Positions 11,301 to 23,345 of a DNA stretch of 64,000 nt are shown piece by piece. The stretch lies in contig CM030718.1 of assembly GCA_017979445.1 (NCBI GenBank), positions 17,479,021-17,543,020 of the forward strand, written 5' to 3'. The DNA comes from Akebia trifoliata (Eukaryota > Streptophyta > Magnoliopsida > Ranunculales > Lardizabalaceae). A program made the translations under genes and the position numbers. Numbering within the stretch: the stretch's first letter is position 1; each line of letters opens with the position of its first letter. A model generated the notes under the pieces. That model did no database searches and was not told the DNA's origin. It saw only the letters and a program-made list of their open reading frames with translations.

Positions 11301-12212
11301 GGCCTGTTGAGGATTTTAGTTTACTTTTTTGAGATTTCAGACCACTAGGGCTATTAAGACATACATATAGTCATGTACCCCCTCTTCGTTTTGCTGAATA
11401 TTTGAGATGCCCCTCTCTTTTCAAACTCGTAACATACGCTTTGACTGTTAGAGACTAAAATCAACTTCAATATCTTGCCAAAAACCCTTGAGATTATTAA
11501 ACTTTGGGATTTAGTGACCTTTCTCCACATAATTTGGGCATCTTGTTCTCAAAAAACAAGTTGCAGTGTGCCCTTGACCATTGATGTTCCAAGAAAATTC
11601 AATATAAACTTTTCATAAGATAAATCACAAGGTGGCGTGTTTGTATGTATCAAAAGGGCTTATTTGTAATCTAAAATATTAATTAAAAGATTTTTTTATT
11701 ATTACTTAGTAAAAATGATATTTTATAATTTTGAAAAACTAAGTGATGTGGATGTGATTATCGATGCCCGGGGAATTACAATTTTATTGGGCTTTTTAAA
11801 AAAAATTGACCCTAATTATATTCATTTTAAATATAAAAGTGAGGGTATATATGGTCACTCAAATTTTGGGTTTTTTCCACTATCTCGAGAATTACAACCT
11901 TCATGATGATGCTCCCTTGCTCTTGTGAATTCTCCTTTAATGCATAGAATTTGTGTACCTTTGATTTGCATGATTATGCTATTTTTATAGGGAATGAGAT
12001 AGAATGCCCTTTTTAGATGTTTCTTAATCCAACTTTATCATTAATACAAAAGTTTCATGTCTTATATCAAATACTCTTTGGACAGGTTTACCATATAAAA
12101 TGACATTTTGTGGATATATGCAATTAACTGATTACTCTATTCACCTAAAATTAATTGGTCAATTTTTAATCTACCATCATTTCGAATTGAGCCTCCTTTT
12201 GATAATTGAAAA
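11301..12212. other. AT-rich intergenic DNA upstream of EFL1
   Basis: No gene, repeat or RNA was recognised. The stretch ends at the target duplication of the hAT-like element. Confidence 0.4.
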
Positions 12213-12470
12213 TTTTATTTTAGGGGTGCACATTGGATTGGGTAAATCCGAGATCCAAACCAATCCGAAGCTTTTGGATTGGATTGGTTTGGATTAAACA
12301 CACACACGGTTCGGGTACGGATCGAAGAAAAAAAATCCGATTAATTTGGTTCGGTTCCGGATTAGGATATAATAAAACCGAACCAATTATATATATATAT
12401 GGGTCCCATTCGGCACCCTAAGTTTTACCACACACTTTAACAAACACGTTTTGTCCTATATGGGTTAAAA

Positions 12471-12553
12471 GTTTCGGAATGGGCTGATTTTTGGTGAGGA
12501 TGATCTCTATGATGAGGAGATCATCCTCACCAAAAATCAGCTCATTCCAAAAC
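12471..12553. repeat. Hairpin 1 inside the MITE
   Basis: The segment starting ttcggaatgggctgattttt is followed after a short loop (tatgatgag) by its near-perfect inverse, ending aatcagctcattccaaaa. The stem is about 37 bp. Confidence 0.85.
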
Positions 12554-12628
12554 TTCTAACCCCATCAAAAATGATTTACAAAAAATGGACGATCCATGAT
12601 TTTTCAACTTGTAAACATGGGGCTAAAC

Positions 12629-12711
12629 ATTTCGGAATGGGCTGATTTTTGGGGAGGATGATCTTCTAATCATAGAGATCATCCTCACCAAAAATCAGCC
12701 CATTCCAAAAC
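12629..12711. repeat. Hairpin 2 inside the MITE, paralogous to hairpin 1
   Basis: The same ~37-bp arm is repeated in the same order with few changes (ttcggaatgggctgattttt through to aatcagcccattccaaaa). The MITE core is therefore a duplicated hairpin, giving four copies of one arm. Confidence 0.85.
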
Positions 12712-13129
12712 TTCTAACCCATGTAGGACAAAAAACGTTTGTTAAAGTGTGTGGTAAAACTTAGGGTGCTGAACATTTCCCTATATATATATATATGTAT
12801 AATTATTTAAAAAATAAAATTTTCAGATTTTTATTTATTTCTTCTTCTTCCTTTTAATTTTTTTATTATCCCAAAGTCCACATTTAAAAAAGTCCTACTT
12901 ATTTTTAAGGTTTGAAGATTGGAAGAGATAGAATGCTTGGATTGACGAAAAAGGTATCTATCTTCAATAAGTATGAAAATCGAGAACCGATCCGAACCAA
13001 GATTGGATTGGATTGGTTCGGTTCTATAGGGTAATTGGATTGGTTCGATTTCAAATTTGTAGAACCGATCATGTTTGGTTCGGTTCCAATTTTGCCAAAA
13101 TCCGAACCATGTGCACCCCTATTTTATTT

Positions 13130-14489
13130 TATTTAGAACAAAGGTATTAATTTAATTTAACAAAAACATGTCTAATGGTCGGAAGTCCTCGTGTTGCCCT
13201 CCTCCCACTTACCAACAATGCCACTACTAGTTAGCTTAGTGAGTAAAGTCTTTGGTTGATGATATGATAGATTTGGTACAATCGAGTTAGTACAAAGTAA
13301 CCAATTTCATTAAAAACAAGTTTACCGTTTAAAAAATAAAAACCTAAGAAATATTTTAAAATAAACATACTTTTATTAAAATATAAAACTATATATATAG
13401 ATATAAATATTTTAAAAACATTTTATCTTTTTTTTACACCATACTATAATTTTCTAAGATATTTTATAAGACATTTAATTTAATTAAAGAAATCATTGTT
13501 GGTATCAATTCTCATTCGACAAACTACAAGTTGGATTTTTTCATCCAAAAATGTTTATTTATTTTATCATATACTCGTCTTTTTTTCTTTATTAAAAAAA
13601 TATGCCCATCTTGATGACTATCTATTGTATATAAAGTACTTGTAACCTTCGGCTAGGTATGATTCCAAGGTTCTCATTAACATAACCCAAACCAAGGTAT
13701 TATTTAAGTTCTAATTTTAGGCATGTGTGAAACCAAACCAAATCAACAAAATTGACCTATTCCTTCTAATTTGTAGTTCGATTAATGACTTTTACTTGTT
13801 AGATTTAATATTTTTTACTCATAAATTTAATCATTTTATTTTTATATCGAGTTTTCTTCAAAATCGTAGAGATATTTCAAATATCATAAGGCTAATGAGC
13901 TAATTAAATATATGGCAGACATTTCTAGAAAGAGATTATCAAAAGATTGTTATTTTTTTATGGAAATAATATACTTGTGCTTTTAGACATGACATGTCGA
14001 GCTATAAACACATTTTATAGCTTTTTTATAGAATAAGAACACATCAAACTCGTTTTCCAAGTTTTGAATTTGAGGTGCATATTAGTTGGCTGCAACTTTG
14101 ACTCAATTCACATTTCATACTTTTTCTCCACCTTCTCTGTGTGTGCGAGTAGAAAAGAGCTGTGCATGCATGTTCAAGCTTCTATGGACAGCGAAGAGAA
14201 GAAGAGAGAGATATCTGTGCGAGAGAGAGAAAGAGATTGTGTGTGTGTGTGCTGTGTGTGTGAGAGAGAGAGGGTTCCGTCACAGAGAAGAAAAGAAGAG
14301 AAGATCGGGGGTATTAACGTCTTTTTGCTTAAATCATTTTTTCGGTGTTTGCTTCTCCTGCAAACACAAAAGAAAAAGTGGGTTGCAAGAGCTTCTCATA
14401 TTTGCGTTCAAAATGTAATTTTTTAACGTAGCTTCTCTAATCAAACAGTGATTTACAATGAAAACGCAGATTTTAAACGCAAACGCTAT
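13130..14489. other. AT-rich intergenic DNA with GA and TG microsatellites
   Basis: No supported gene. A compound (GA)n/(TG)n/(GA)n tract lies at about 14209-14272. The open frames across it translate into Arg/Glu and Val/Cys runs and are artefacts of the repeat. Confidence 0.4.
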
Positions 14490-14534
14490 TACACGTTTCT
14501 GCACAACATCTTGGTAATACTTGAAGCATTGATG

Positions 14535-14918
14535 TCACGTGGATAGTACTACCCCAGTTTCATGCAGCCACGGTCGACCGAGAAGTAAATGATATGAAGT
14601 TTTACAATCAATCACGTGGAAGAACGTTGTTGATTCCAAATCTACGATAGAGAGCTTGACTCTTATCATGTCGATGGCTCTCTGGCCACCCATGTTGAAA
14701 CCTTGGATCATCAACTTACTACGAGCAAGTTGATCCGACGAGATCCCAACTTGTTTCATGATACGAATTGGCATGATGTTAACCGCAGAACCAGAATCCA
14801 GGAGGATTCTTTGAACTTTATTCTCTCTCACATAACCTGTGACGTAAAGAGGCCTATTGTGAGGTCGAGACCTTAATTGAAGATCCTCATCAGTGAAGGT
14901 AATTGTGGCCATGCACAT
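14535..14918 (-). pseudogene. Retrotransposon aspartic protease remnant
   Basis: The 127-residue frame holds the active-site motif LLDSGSAVNIMP and the distal GRPWLHETGVV strand, both typical of the pepsin-like half-domain of plant gypsy proteases. The DSG at the catalytic site replaces the usual DTG/DSG pair acceptably (DSG is common in plants). A TAG follows, after which the frame continues HQCFKYYQ, the usual start of the linker to reverse transcriptase. The remainder of pol is absent. Confidence 0.85.
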
Positions 14919-16370
14919 ACTGTCTTGTTGTGGATCTATGTCAGTTGAACTTCCTGTTTTGATTCAGTTGAGCTTTGCTTTGAAGTATACTGAACTTTTT
15001 GGAGTTCATTGGAGAAATTCAAGTTAACCTGCGAATCTTCTATTTTCGATGTGCTATTTTCTTTCTCAAGTTGCTGATCTCCATCATTGGAATTAATATG
15101 ATGTTCTTTGGACCTATCATCAATATCATTTAGTAACACTTCCGCTTCCACTTGATGACATGAAACCGTGCAAACTTCCTTCAAAAACTTCTTGGGTAAG
15201 AATTCTAGAAGAGTAACCGACATACGGGGAGGTTGCTGAAGGATGTCTTCGTGGTCTGTGGGCAGAACTCGTAAAGCCTTCTTCTTTGTTGTTATTTTTC
15301 ATTTCTTTGATCCTGTACTTGATTTTGACTTTCTTCTCTTTCTCTTTGACTTTGGGATAGGAGGAGTTGGCACATGTGTAGAGCGTCTTTTTCGACGAGT
15401 GACAACTGTCCACCCTTTGTCATCAACCGAAACAGACTGTGAGATATTCTACTTTGAATTTGAAGTCGAATAAGATTGTTGTCATTGTTGAGGTGGAGTG
15501 GGAAATGTGATAATTTTTCTTTTATTTGGCCATGCCCCCAGATGGGATGGGCCTTTTCAACGTCCGAATATATGGACATGAGTTGTGGTGGCTTAGGTAA
15601 AACTTTGGTGATCTGAGGAGATGGAGTTTGCGTTGCATACTGACTTACCAAGAGTATTGGATCAGAAGATCCAAATGTGACAGAGGTCATGTTGGAAGTA
15701 GCAACATTTTCGACGTAGTCAAGTTCAATTTTCCCTTGACGTGCCAAATCCATAATTTTCTCCTTGAAGACGAAGTATTTTTCAATCGGGTGACTAATCA
15801 CCCTATGATAGCGATAATACTTTGGATCATTGTCGCGACTTGCTTCCTCAGGTCGTTTGGGCACTGGAAGTTCAATGAGTTTTAATTTCAGCAGCTCTTC
15901 AAACATGCCCAATACATCAGCATCAGGTACTCTTTTGCCTCAAGCTCTTTGAGAGTTTTCCAAGCTTTTCATTTTTCTTTTGTAAAATCAACTCGTGGCT
16001 GATCTTCTCTTCTTTTACCTATGATCTTGACTGATTTGATGGTGGTGGTAGACAAGACTTCTTTAGTTTTGAAGGATTTGCCATCCTTCTTTTCTTGCCT
16101 TCGAGACTCGCTTGGTCGTGGAGTCTGATGCATAGTTATACTCTACTCCATGCCGTATGCACGAGTAGCTAGTTTTTCGAAAGTATGTGACTTAATTCTT
16201 TTTAGGATGTAAAGGAGTTGCCAGTGCATCCCTTGAACACACATCGCTATAGTAGAAGATTGAGAAAGTCGATCCATGCAGTTGAGGAAAAGATTTCTTT
16301 AGCGCTCTAAATACTCGATGACTGGTTCATCATTTCTTTGTTTGACGACAACAAGCTCTACCATACTTAC
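14919..16370 (-). pseudogene. Gypsy gag C-terminal half and linker (downstream part of the split gag)
   Basis: From 16370 downward the frame reads MVELVVVKQRNDEPVIEYLE, an in-frame stop, then SQSSTIAMCVQGMHWQLLYI and EKLATRAYGME, the helical gag core. A frameshift and a basic linker follow, and from 15912 the segment with ASRDNDPKYYRYHRVISHP. Downstream the Ser/Pro-rich linker runs into the protease. Several stops and shifts break it. Confidence 0.8.
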
Positions 16371-18126
16371 TGAAAGCGCCCTCGATCCGCGGGGTGCGCG
16401 GATCCGCTTTTGACCCTTGAGGTTTGGGAGTCGCCACCTAGTTGTTAAGGTCTAGGAACCAAACTGACTCTAAAAAAAGGCAAATTAATCTACGAAAGAG
16501 AAAAAGAGTCCGGGGATCACGTTACGGGGTTGGAAGGTGTTAGGCACCAACCCCGCCCGGCCAAAGCCGGTCTCTACTAACTTCCCAAATAAATTACATT
16601 GCTAACCACCTAGATAATAATAAATAAAAAGAAATAAAAAAGGTACCTTTCCAATAGCAAACTTTATTCCCTCAGATCTGACAAAAATAGCTCCTTGTAC
16701 CGTACTCCCTTGCTTCGTTCTATTTTCAGATTTGATTTCGGATCTCCGAGGCAAGGTATCTCCTTATTTTTGGATCTGAACTCTTCAAGTTTGTTGCGGA
16801 TTTTGGGATGTTTTTGGAAGGCTTTTGGGTGTTCTTTAGGCTAAAATCGAAGGAGGGATGTTAGGTAAGGAGTTGGGGCTCCAAAACTAGGGTTTATGGG
16901 AGGCTAAGGGGGCTTCTAGACCTACTTCTCTTAGGGTTTATGATTTGATACGAAAATAGGGTTTGAGCACCTCTATTTATAGATGTTTTTAGGGGTTGAT
17001 TTGGATAGAGTTAGTGTTTAATTAGAGTTGTGTTTTAGTTAGACTTATTTTAGGTAGAATTGTGTTTTAATTAAAATTGTTTTAGGTAGAATTGTGTTTT
17101 AATTAAAATTATTTTAGGTAGAATTGTTTTTAATTTAGAACTCTATTAGATAGAGTTATTATTTAATTAGAGTTCTATTATGACTTTTGGTCTTATTTGA
17201 TTGACTTTTAATATTTTGACTTTAGTCTTAATTGATTGACTTTTAATATCTTGACTTCAGTCTTGCTTAATTGATTTTAATTTTGACTTTAGTCTCACTT
17301 GATTGACTTTAATACCTTGACTTTAGTCTTGCTTGATTTACTTTTAATTTTTGGAGAACCCCCTTCCATTATTTCTTTAATTCTTGGACCCCCAAATGGA
17401 GGGGTCCTTAAAGAAATATCCCACGAACCCTCAACAATTTTGCCTGAGAGTCCGATTGATCGATTTTTTAGGTTCAAAATTTTAAATTAATTTCATTAAT
17501 GTTTCACTTTAATTATCTAATGTTTTATTTATTAATTTCGAATTTTTTAATTATGAAAATTATGAAATTACCGTTTTACCCCCGGAGATGACTTTTCACG
17601 TTTTAAGTCGGTTTTTAATGTTCTAGGATGTTTTAGAATCGGTTTTTCGTAAGGAATTGAATGAGAATGTTGGTTTGTGTCATTTATGAAAATTTTTATG
17701 TGAAATGGTTGTGAACTTTATGAGGGCATTTTCGTAATTTTGTCGAATTCTGTTAAAATTGGCGAAATGATTTATTTGGTTTTGATTTATTATTTTATGT
17801 GTTCGAGAGAGTTTTCCTAAGCGTAACGTAGGCTCTAGGGCTATTTTGAGGTTAGGGGTATTTTGGTAATTTGATCAATTTTTAGTGATTTTTATCGTGA
17901 AACTTCTTTTTGGTCTGCAAGATGATGATTTCTATATTTCTGGGGTCGTATTTTCCTAACGTAGCGTGATTTCTAAGGTTTTGTCAATTCGAGATACCTC
18001 ATCCGGATTTCTGAAACATATCGGGTAACAAAATAAAGCAATGGAATACACATCCATCATTGGGAATCATTGCGATCGGGTTGACGAGTTGATTAATCAG
18101 GCGGATGCAAAAATGGGGTGTCTACA
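16371..18126 (-). repeat. 3' LTR of the LARD (1756 bp)
   Basis: Nearly identical partner of the LTR at 24353. It has the same termini, a TATA box at about 16973-16981, and a purine-rich AAATAGGGGCATC immediately upstream in sense orientation. Confidence 0.93.
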
Positions 18127-18139
18127 GATGCCCCTATTT
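18127..18139 (-). other. Polypurine tract of the LARD
   Basis: AAATAGGGGCATC directly precedes the 3' LTR in sense orientation, the place and composition of a plus-strand primer. Confidence 0.75.
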
Positions 18140-18681
18140 GGCAGAGGGTTGAAGCAAACTAGATAGCAAATCTATTTCGGTAGATAGTGCGATATCCGAA
18201 TGCCAAAGCTAGTGACAGTTCATTTTGCAGCCTGATTTAGCAATTCGTCGGGGTGTTCGGATCTTTGAGCGTAAAACTCTCCCCGAAAAAAAATGTTGTC
18301 AGGTCCTCAAGCACGAGCTTTCACTGACAGTGTCAGATCCTTGAATTTTAAAGAATTCTCCTTGACTAAAAAGTGCAAGTGTAAGTGTGTGTACTATGTG
18401 AAACTGAGTAAAAATGTGTCAGGTCACAAAGATCATCTCTCACTGACAATAATGATTCAAAATTGAAATGTGCTTATGCAACGAAAGCAATCATGGCAAG
18501 TTTGAACAATAAAGTAATTGGAGTCATAACAATGTAGGAACTTCGTTAATTCTATTTGAAATTCTTTTTTAGAGTTCGAAAAAGTATGAGTTAATTTATC
18601 GAGCTCGAACCTATTGTAGCCACGCTTCTCGGGCTAAAGAACTTAAACAATCCTGTTAATTCAACATGATTCAAACGAAGC

Positions 18682-19437
18682 TGGAGTCTCATTTCTCGGA
18701 CTCTGGTTGAGGTTTAGAGGAACTTAAACAATCCTATAAACATGGAGTCTCGTTTCTCGGACTCGAGCTAAGGTTTGTAGGCACTTCAAAAAGCCTATTC
18801 ATTCTATGATTCCAAAAGTTGGAGTCTCGTTTCTCGGACTCGAACTTAGGTTTATAGGCACTTCAAAAAGCCTATTCATTCTATGATTCAAAAAGTTGGA
18901 GTCTCGTTTCTCGGACTCGAACTTAAGTTTGTAGGCACTTCAAAAAGCCTATTCATTTTATGATTCAACAAGTTGGAGTCTCGTTTCTCGGACTCGAACT
19001 TAGGTTTGTAGGCACTTCAAAAAGCTTATTCATTCTATGATTCAACAAGTTGGAGTCTCGTTTCTCGGACTCGAACTTAGGTTTGTAGGCACTTCAAAAA
19101 GCCTATTCATTCTATGATTCAACAAGTTGGAGTCTCGTTTCTCGGACTCGAACTTAGGTTTGTAGGCACTTCAAAAAGCCTATTCATTCTATGATTCAAC
19201 AAGTTGGAGTCTCGTTTCTCGGACTCGAACTTAGGTTTGTAGGCATTTCAAAAAGCCTATTCATTCTATGATTCAACAAGTTGGAGTCTCGTTTCTCGAA
19301 CTCGAACTTAGGTTTGTAGGCACTTCAAAAAGCCTATTCATTCTATGATTCAAAAAGTTGGAATCTCGCTTCTTAGACTCGAATTTACTAAGCCACGTTT
19401 CTCGAGCTTAGATTTATAGGAACTTAAACAATCCTAT
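18682..19437 (-). repeat. 77-bp tandem array in the LARD 3' interior
   Basis: Unit starts fall at 18744, 18821, 18898, 18975, 19052, 19129, 19206, 19283 and 19360, exactly 77 bp apart, with a shorter divergent unit before and a decayed one after. The core includes ggagtctcgtttctcggact. Middle units are almost identical; edge units are diverged, as expected from unequal exchange. 77 is not divisible by three and no frame stays open, so it is non-coding. Ogre-like elements often carry tandem repeats just before the 3' LTR. Confidence 0.95.
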
Positions 19438-22400
19438 TAATTGATTATATGATTCAAAATCGAGCTCAAAGTTTGAAAGATCAGGTCTTTATTGGCTTAT
19501 CATGCATCTGGATTCGTAATTATCATTGGGTTTCGCCGGACTTTTAAGCTTTTGTATGATTTTCTTTTTATCATGTGATTAAGAACAAAAACTTTGAAAT
19601 TAAATGACCTTCAAAAATGCCCCTAGTTTCAAGGTTGGCTTTAACTGGGACTTGACTACGAGACTGATGGAATGGATTACGCTTGAAAAATATGGACTCT
19701 GATGTATGATAGATAGAAGAACTGACATTCTCTTAAATTTAAGACTCTTAAGATTATCATATGTGCAATAAAGAATTGATCATTTTCTTTCGAATTTCTT
19801 TTGAAAAATGCTTGAGCTGGACTTAAAAAATCTTGATAAATATTAGAATAAAAGATCTTCCTCTTCAAAGTGGTTGATGATTCTACATCTTCCATTAGCG
19901 AACACTTGAACAAGTAAACATACTTTTGAAGATCCTACAATGTTCAAGATGACTTCTGATTTTTTCGACTTCAATATTGTCTTTGTCGGATGTGAGCTCT
20001 TGGCTAAAAGACAAATATCGTGACTTGAATGGTTCTGCAGTTTCTGCACAAGCTTCCTTCTGAATTTTTCTTCTTGACGGGACCTTTCCTCCCATTTGAT
20101 GATGCCCTAATTTTTGCCTAGATCACCTCTTTAGGTTTTCAATCTAGCGGGCTTTGTTTTTCTTTTTTTGATGATGCCTTGATTTTTTCCTAGGTCGCCT
20201 TTTCAGGTTTTCAACCTAGCAGGCTTTCTTTTTTATGGTTATGCCCTAAATTTTGCCTAAGTCACCTTTTCAGGTTTTCGACTTAGCGGGCTTCTCTTTT
20301 TTTTCTTGATGATCTTGTATAACCAATTCGACAATTTCTCAGTTCCCTGCACCTTAACCAAGTCAATTAGCCTTCAGGAAGACTTAATAGGTGGGCTTAG
20401 GATATGGTTTAGAAAGAAAAGATATAAGGCTCAACTTCCCAAAATGCCCTTAGTTTGATATTCTCTCTTTCCTATCAATTATTTTGATTTTTTTTCTAAA
20501 TGCCCCTAGTTTGGCATTCTTTTCTTTTTATCAATTCTTTTGATTCTTTTTTCTAATGCCCTTAGTTTGGCATTCTTTTCTTTTGAACATTTCAATAGTA
20601 GATTTTTCTTTTGGATGACACTTTCCTTAAGAGAATACATTTTTCTTTTAATGATCGGGCCTGAAGTAACTTCTCAGGTTGCCTACGTACCCCAAATATT
20701 TCTTTTTTTCCTTTTGGGATTAGGTCAAAACGTAGTTTATAATAAGATTTCCTCCCAAGGTTGGTCGGCGTGGTTTAGAAAAAAAATGTTATTGATTTTT
20801 TTAAAGGCTGCGAGGGGCTAAAGAAGGTTATCTTCATCTTGGTAAGACAGGAAAATGGTTCGACCAAAGAAGGCCTCCTTTTGTGAATGCTGCTCGACTT
20901 GGTCAAAGTTTCAAGAATTTGATATTTGGATTGCTCTGTCAAGCAAGGTCTTCTTTCTGAAAATGAGTAATCTTCAATCTTCTTCTAAGAATGAATAATC
21001 TTCAGTCTTTTTCTGATAAAGAGAAATCTTCAGTCTTCTTTTACAAAGTTGAGTGTGATTGACTTCTTTGTATTTGACGTTGACTCGTTCAACCTTTTCC
21101 AAACTTCGAAAAAATCTTATATTCTTTCGCGAATGAGAACTCTTCTTTCTTAAGTGAAAAATATGATGAATCCTTTCTTGTAGATCTTAATACCTTAGTT
21201 GATGGTTTCAACTACATCCTTCTTGATAATCTTTGATTTTGAAGTTCACCCTCAACTTTAGGATTTGATATATTTTGGTGCAATCCATCCATGTATTCTC
21301 ACGAGACCATGCAGGAACGTTGTTGAATTTCTCAAGTAAATTTATTATTCTTCTCATGTTCTGCTAAGGAAAATGTAGTACCCATTTGCACTTCTTAAGT
21401 GTACTATTTAATTCCAATATTTATTAAGTTTGATTAGTGAGCTCTAAGTCAATCCTCATGTTAGATATTATGCTCAAATCATTATTACACGTATGATAAT
21501 CAGAAGCTTCTATATTTTATTGGAATTGAAAAACATTGATTGACAAACTCGACTACTGGATTTACAGAATGACAAAAACTGGATTGAAACTCAAAGAAAA
21601 CTCAGGGACAATTATCTACAAAGAGAGAAGGTCCTTTTGGGTGGATGGACTACTTGAACTTAACATTGGTACTTTGACTAGACGACTCTTTTGACGGACC
21701 CAAAATGACATAGATGAGGATTTAAAATATTTGGGACCAATTATCACCCGATTGGAAGTAAACCAAGGTTAACCATTGACTCTAAAGGTTTGACTCTTAA
21801 CCAAATGATTAAAGTTTCGATATAGAATAGTCCAAGTTCGATGGGAAATATCAAATCCAAATGCACTATAAGTCTATGGTGACCAAGAAAGTGAGAAAGA
21901 TTAGGCACGGGTCTACCCCTGATTGGGATTGAACCTTTGATCAGACAAATTAATTTGATCCTAAGATCGAATCTTTCTATATAAAGTGGTCTGGATCTTT
22001 AAAAGTGAAACCAATTAGTCCAATTGATTTGGTATTGATCAGTTTGATCCATTTGTCAATTGGGCCAACTGGTTCAAGTGATTCAAATTAATTGGTACAT
22101 TTCACCGATTGGGTAGGACCGATATTGCGGGTTTTGTTTGATTATTCTGGATCGGTCCGCCCACCTACCTGTTGGTTGGATTGAATAAAGCAACCCAGGA
22201 ACACCCATAGTCAATTCGGGTCGTGACCTATAGGAAGGCTTCTAGACTCTAAGTTTACTACGTGCAATGCATTTTTATCTAGCCACCTTTGCCCAAGCAC
22301 ACCTATATACCTTTCGATACGTGGTGACTTGGTTTGATATACCGTATAGGTGATAATCTAAAACCTCAATTCACTTCTCTGAAGCCAAAAACAGCCAGTT

Positions 22401-22544
22401 CGATCTCCAGTTGAGAGGTGGCGCACAATGCTGAGCAAGGGCCCACTTAAATACCTCTCGTCTAGAATAGACGTAGTCTATCCCCCTCGTACAGTAGGGT
22501 ACAGCGGGGCAAGATCTTGCTTAGGCACCAGTTTTGACCAAGAA
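19438..22544. other. LARD interior spacer with short degenerate repeats
   Basis: Three ~67-72-bp units starting near 20098, 20170 and 20237 (gatgatgccctaattttt and variants) end by 20306. Three ~56-bp units around tagtttggcattcttttc follow at about 20445-20600. The rest (20600-22544) shows no gene. Confidence 0.7.
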
Positions 22545-22895
22545 GTACAATTGATATACTTAGACTATCTTTTATACCTATGGGTACGAGTCAAGAGTTG
22601 TAGCTTTCATAATTGGTTTGGCATCCCACGAGGGGACCGACCACGTACTAGTACTACGTTGGCAATCGGGACATGTGACTGTGTGGCTTACAATAGGTCA
22701 AAGGCTCAGGTCGCTCCAGCCTAGGTGCATCAACATACTTCTCAGAATCACCTGATCAGATAGTATTGATGCCCCCAGTTTGATATACCCTAAGGTACGT
22801 GACTGGAGTTGTGGATTTCATGAATGACGTCGCATCTCCGAAGAGACCGGGCCACGCACTAGTGCCACGTTGGCTAAATGGGACGTGTAAGTGAG
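22545..22895. repeat. Diverged direct duplication in the LARD interior
   Basis: The block around ggtacgagtcaagagttgta to ggcaatcgggacatgtga (22590-22680) reappears diverged at about 22795-22890 (ggtacgtgactggagttgtg, then ggctaaatgggacgtgtaag). The frame that spans 22428-22724 is not conserved between the copies, which argues against coding. Confidence 0.65.
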
Positions 22896-23345
22896 TAAAA
22901 CAGTAAACGTGCATGTGGTGTGTGCAAAACAGGGTGGGGTGTGCCCGGGACCTTTTTCAAACAAATGGGCCCATGGATCCAATCAAACCAATCATACATT
23001 TAATCAAAACCAAAATCATTCAAGTCATATGAATATTCAATTAAGATCACATTATTCCCATCACATAAGCACATTAACATTACGATCAACATCAATCATG
23101 TATTTCAAGCAAGATCATGGTAAATTAATCAATAAATATGGCATATGATAATGATCAAACAAACATTGCAATATGCATAATTTTTATAATTTTTAAGGTC
23201 CAATCAATGATCACTTTTGGGTGATCCAAAATAAATCGAGATTCCAATAGGTGTTACATTGATGATAGAATGATAATGGTTGAGATGAGCTCACTCTCAA
23301 GAACATTAATTGTGCCAACATTAGATAAATTCAGATTTTCTGTGG

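Larger units (their letters stand above)
12401..12781. mobile_element. Foldback MITE nested in the hAT-like element, Mutator-like by target size
   Basis: The outer arms (about 12401-12475 and 12705-12781) are long inverted repeats. Both carry GCACCCTAAGTTTTACCACA and continue through AACAAAC to a methionine-free, non-coding core. The flanks on both sides start with TATATATAT, giving a 9-bp duplication consistent with Mutator-like MITEs. Because the site lies in TA-rich sequence the duplication is weaker evidence than the inverted repeats. The core contains two further hairpins. Confidence 0.8.
12221..13121. mobile_element. hAT-like non-autonomous DNA transposon (901 bp)
   Basis: Perfect 13-bp terminal inverted repeats, TAGGGGTGCACAT, mark both ends. 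The element is flanked by an exact 8-bp duplication TTTTATTT (12213-12220 and 13122-13129). Eight-base duplications and AGGGGTG-type ends fit the hAT superfamily. The subterminal DNA is rich in ggattgg/ccgaacc-like motifs in both orientations, as hAT transposase binding regions often are. No transposase is encoded, so movement depended on an autonomous relative. A second element is inserted inside (12401-12781). Confidence 0.88.

Noticed and set aside
14064..14426. 120- and 110-codon open frames
   Set aside because: They run across GA and TG microsatellites and translate to Arg/Glu and Cys/Val runs. No homology was recognised.
18682..19437. CRISPR-like regular repeats
   Set aside because: The 77-bp units abut without unique spacers, lie inside an LTR element, and the genome is eukaryotic. 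This is an ordinary tandem array.
22428..22724. 98-codon frame inside the LARD
   Set aside because: The frame is not kept in the diverged duplicate at 22795-22890 and lies antisense to the element. Not coding.
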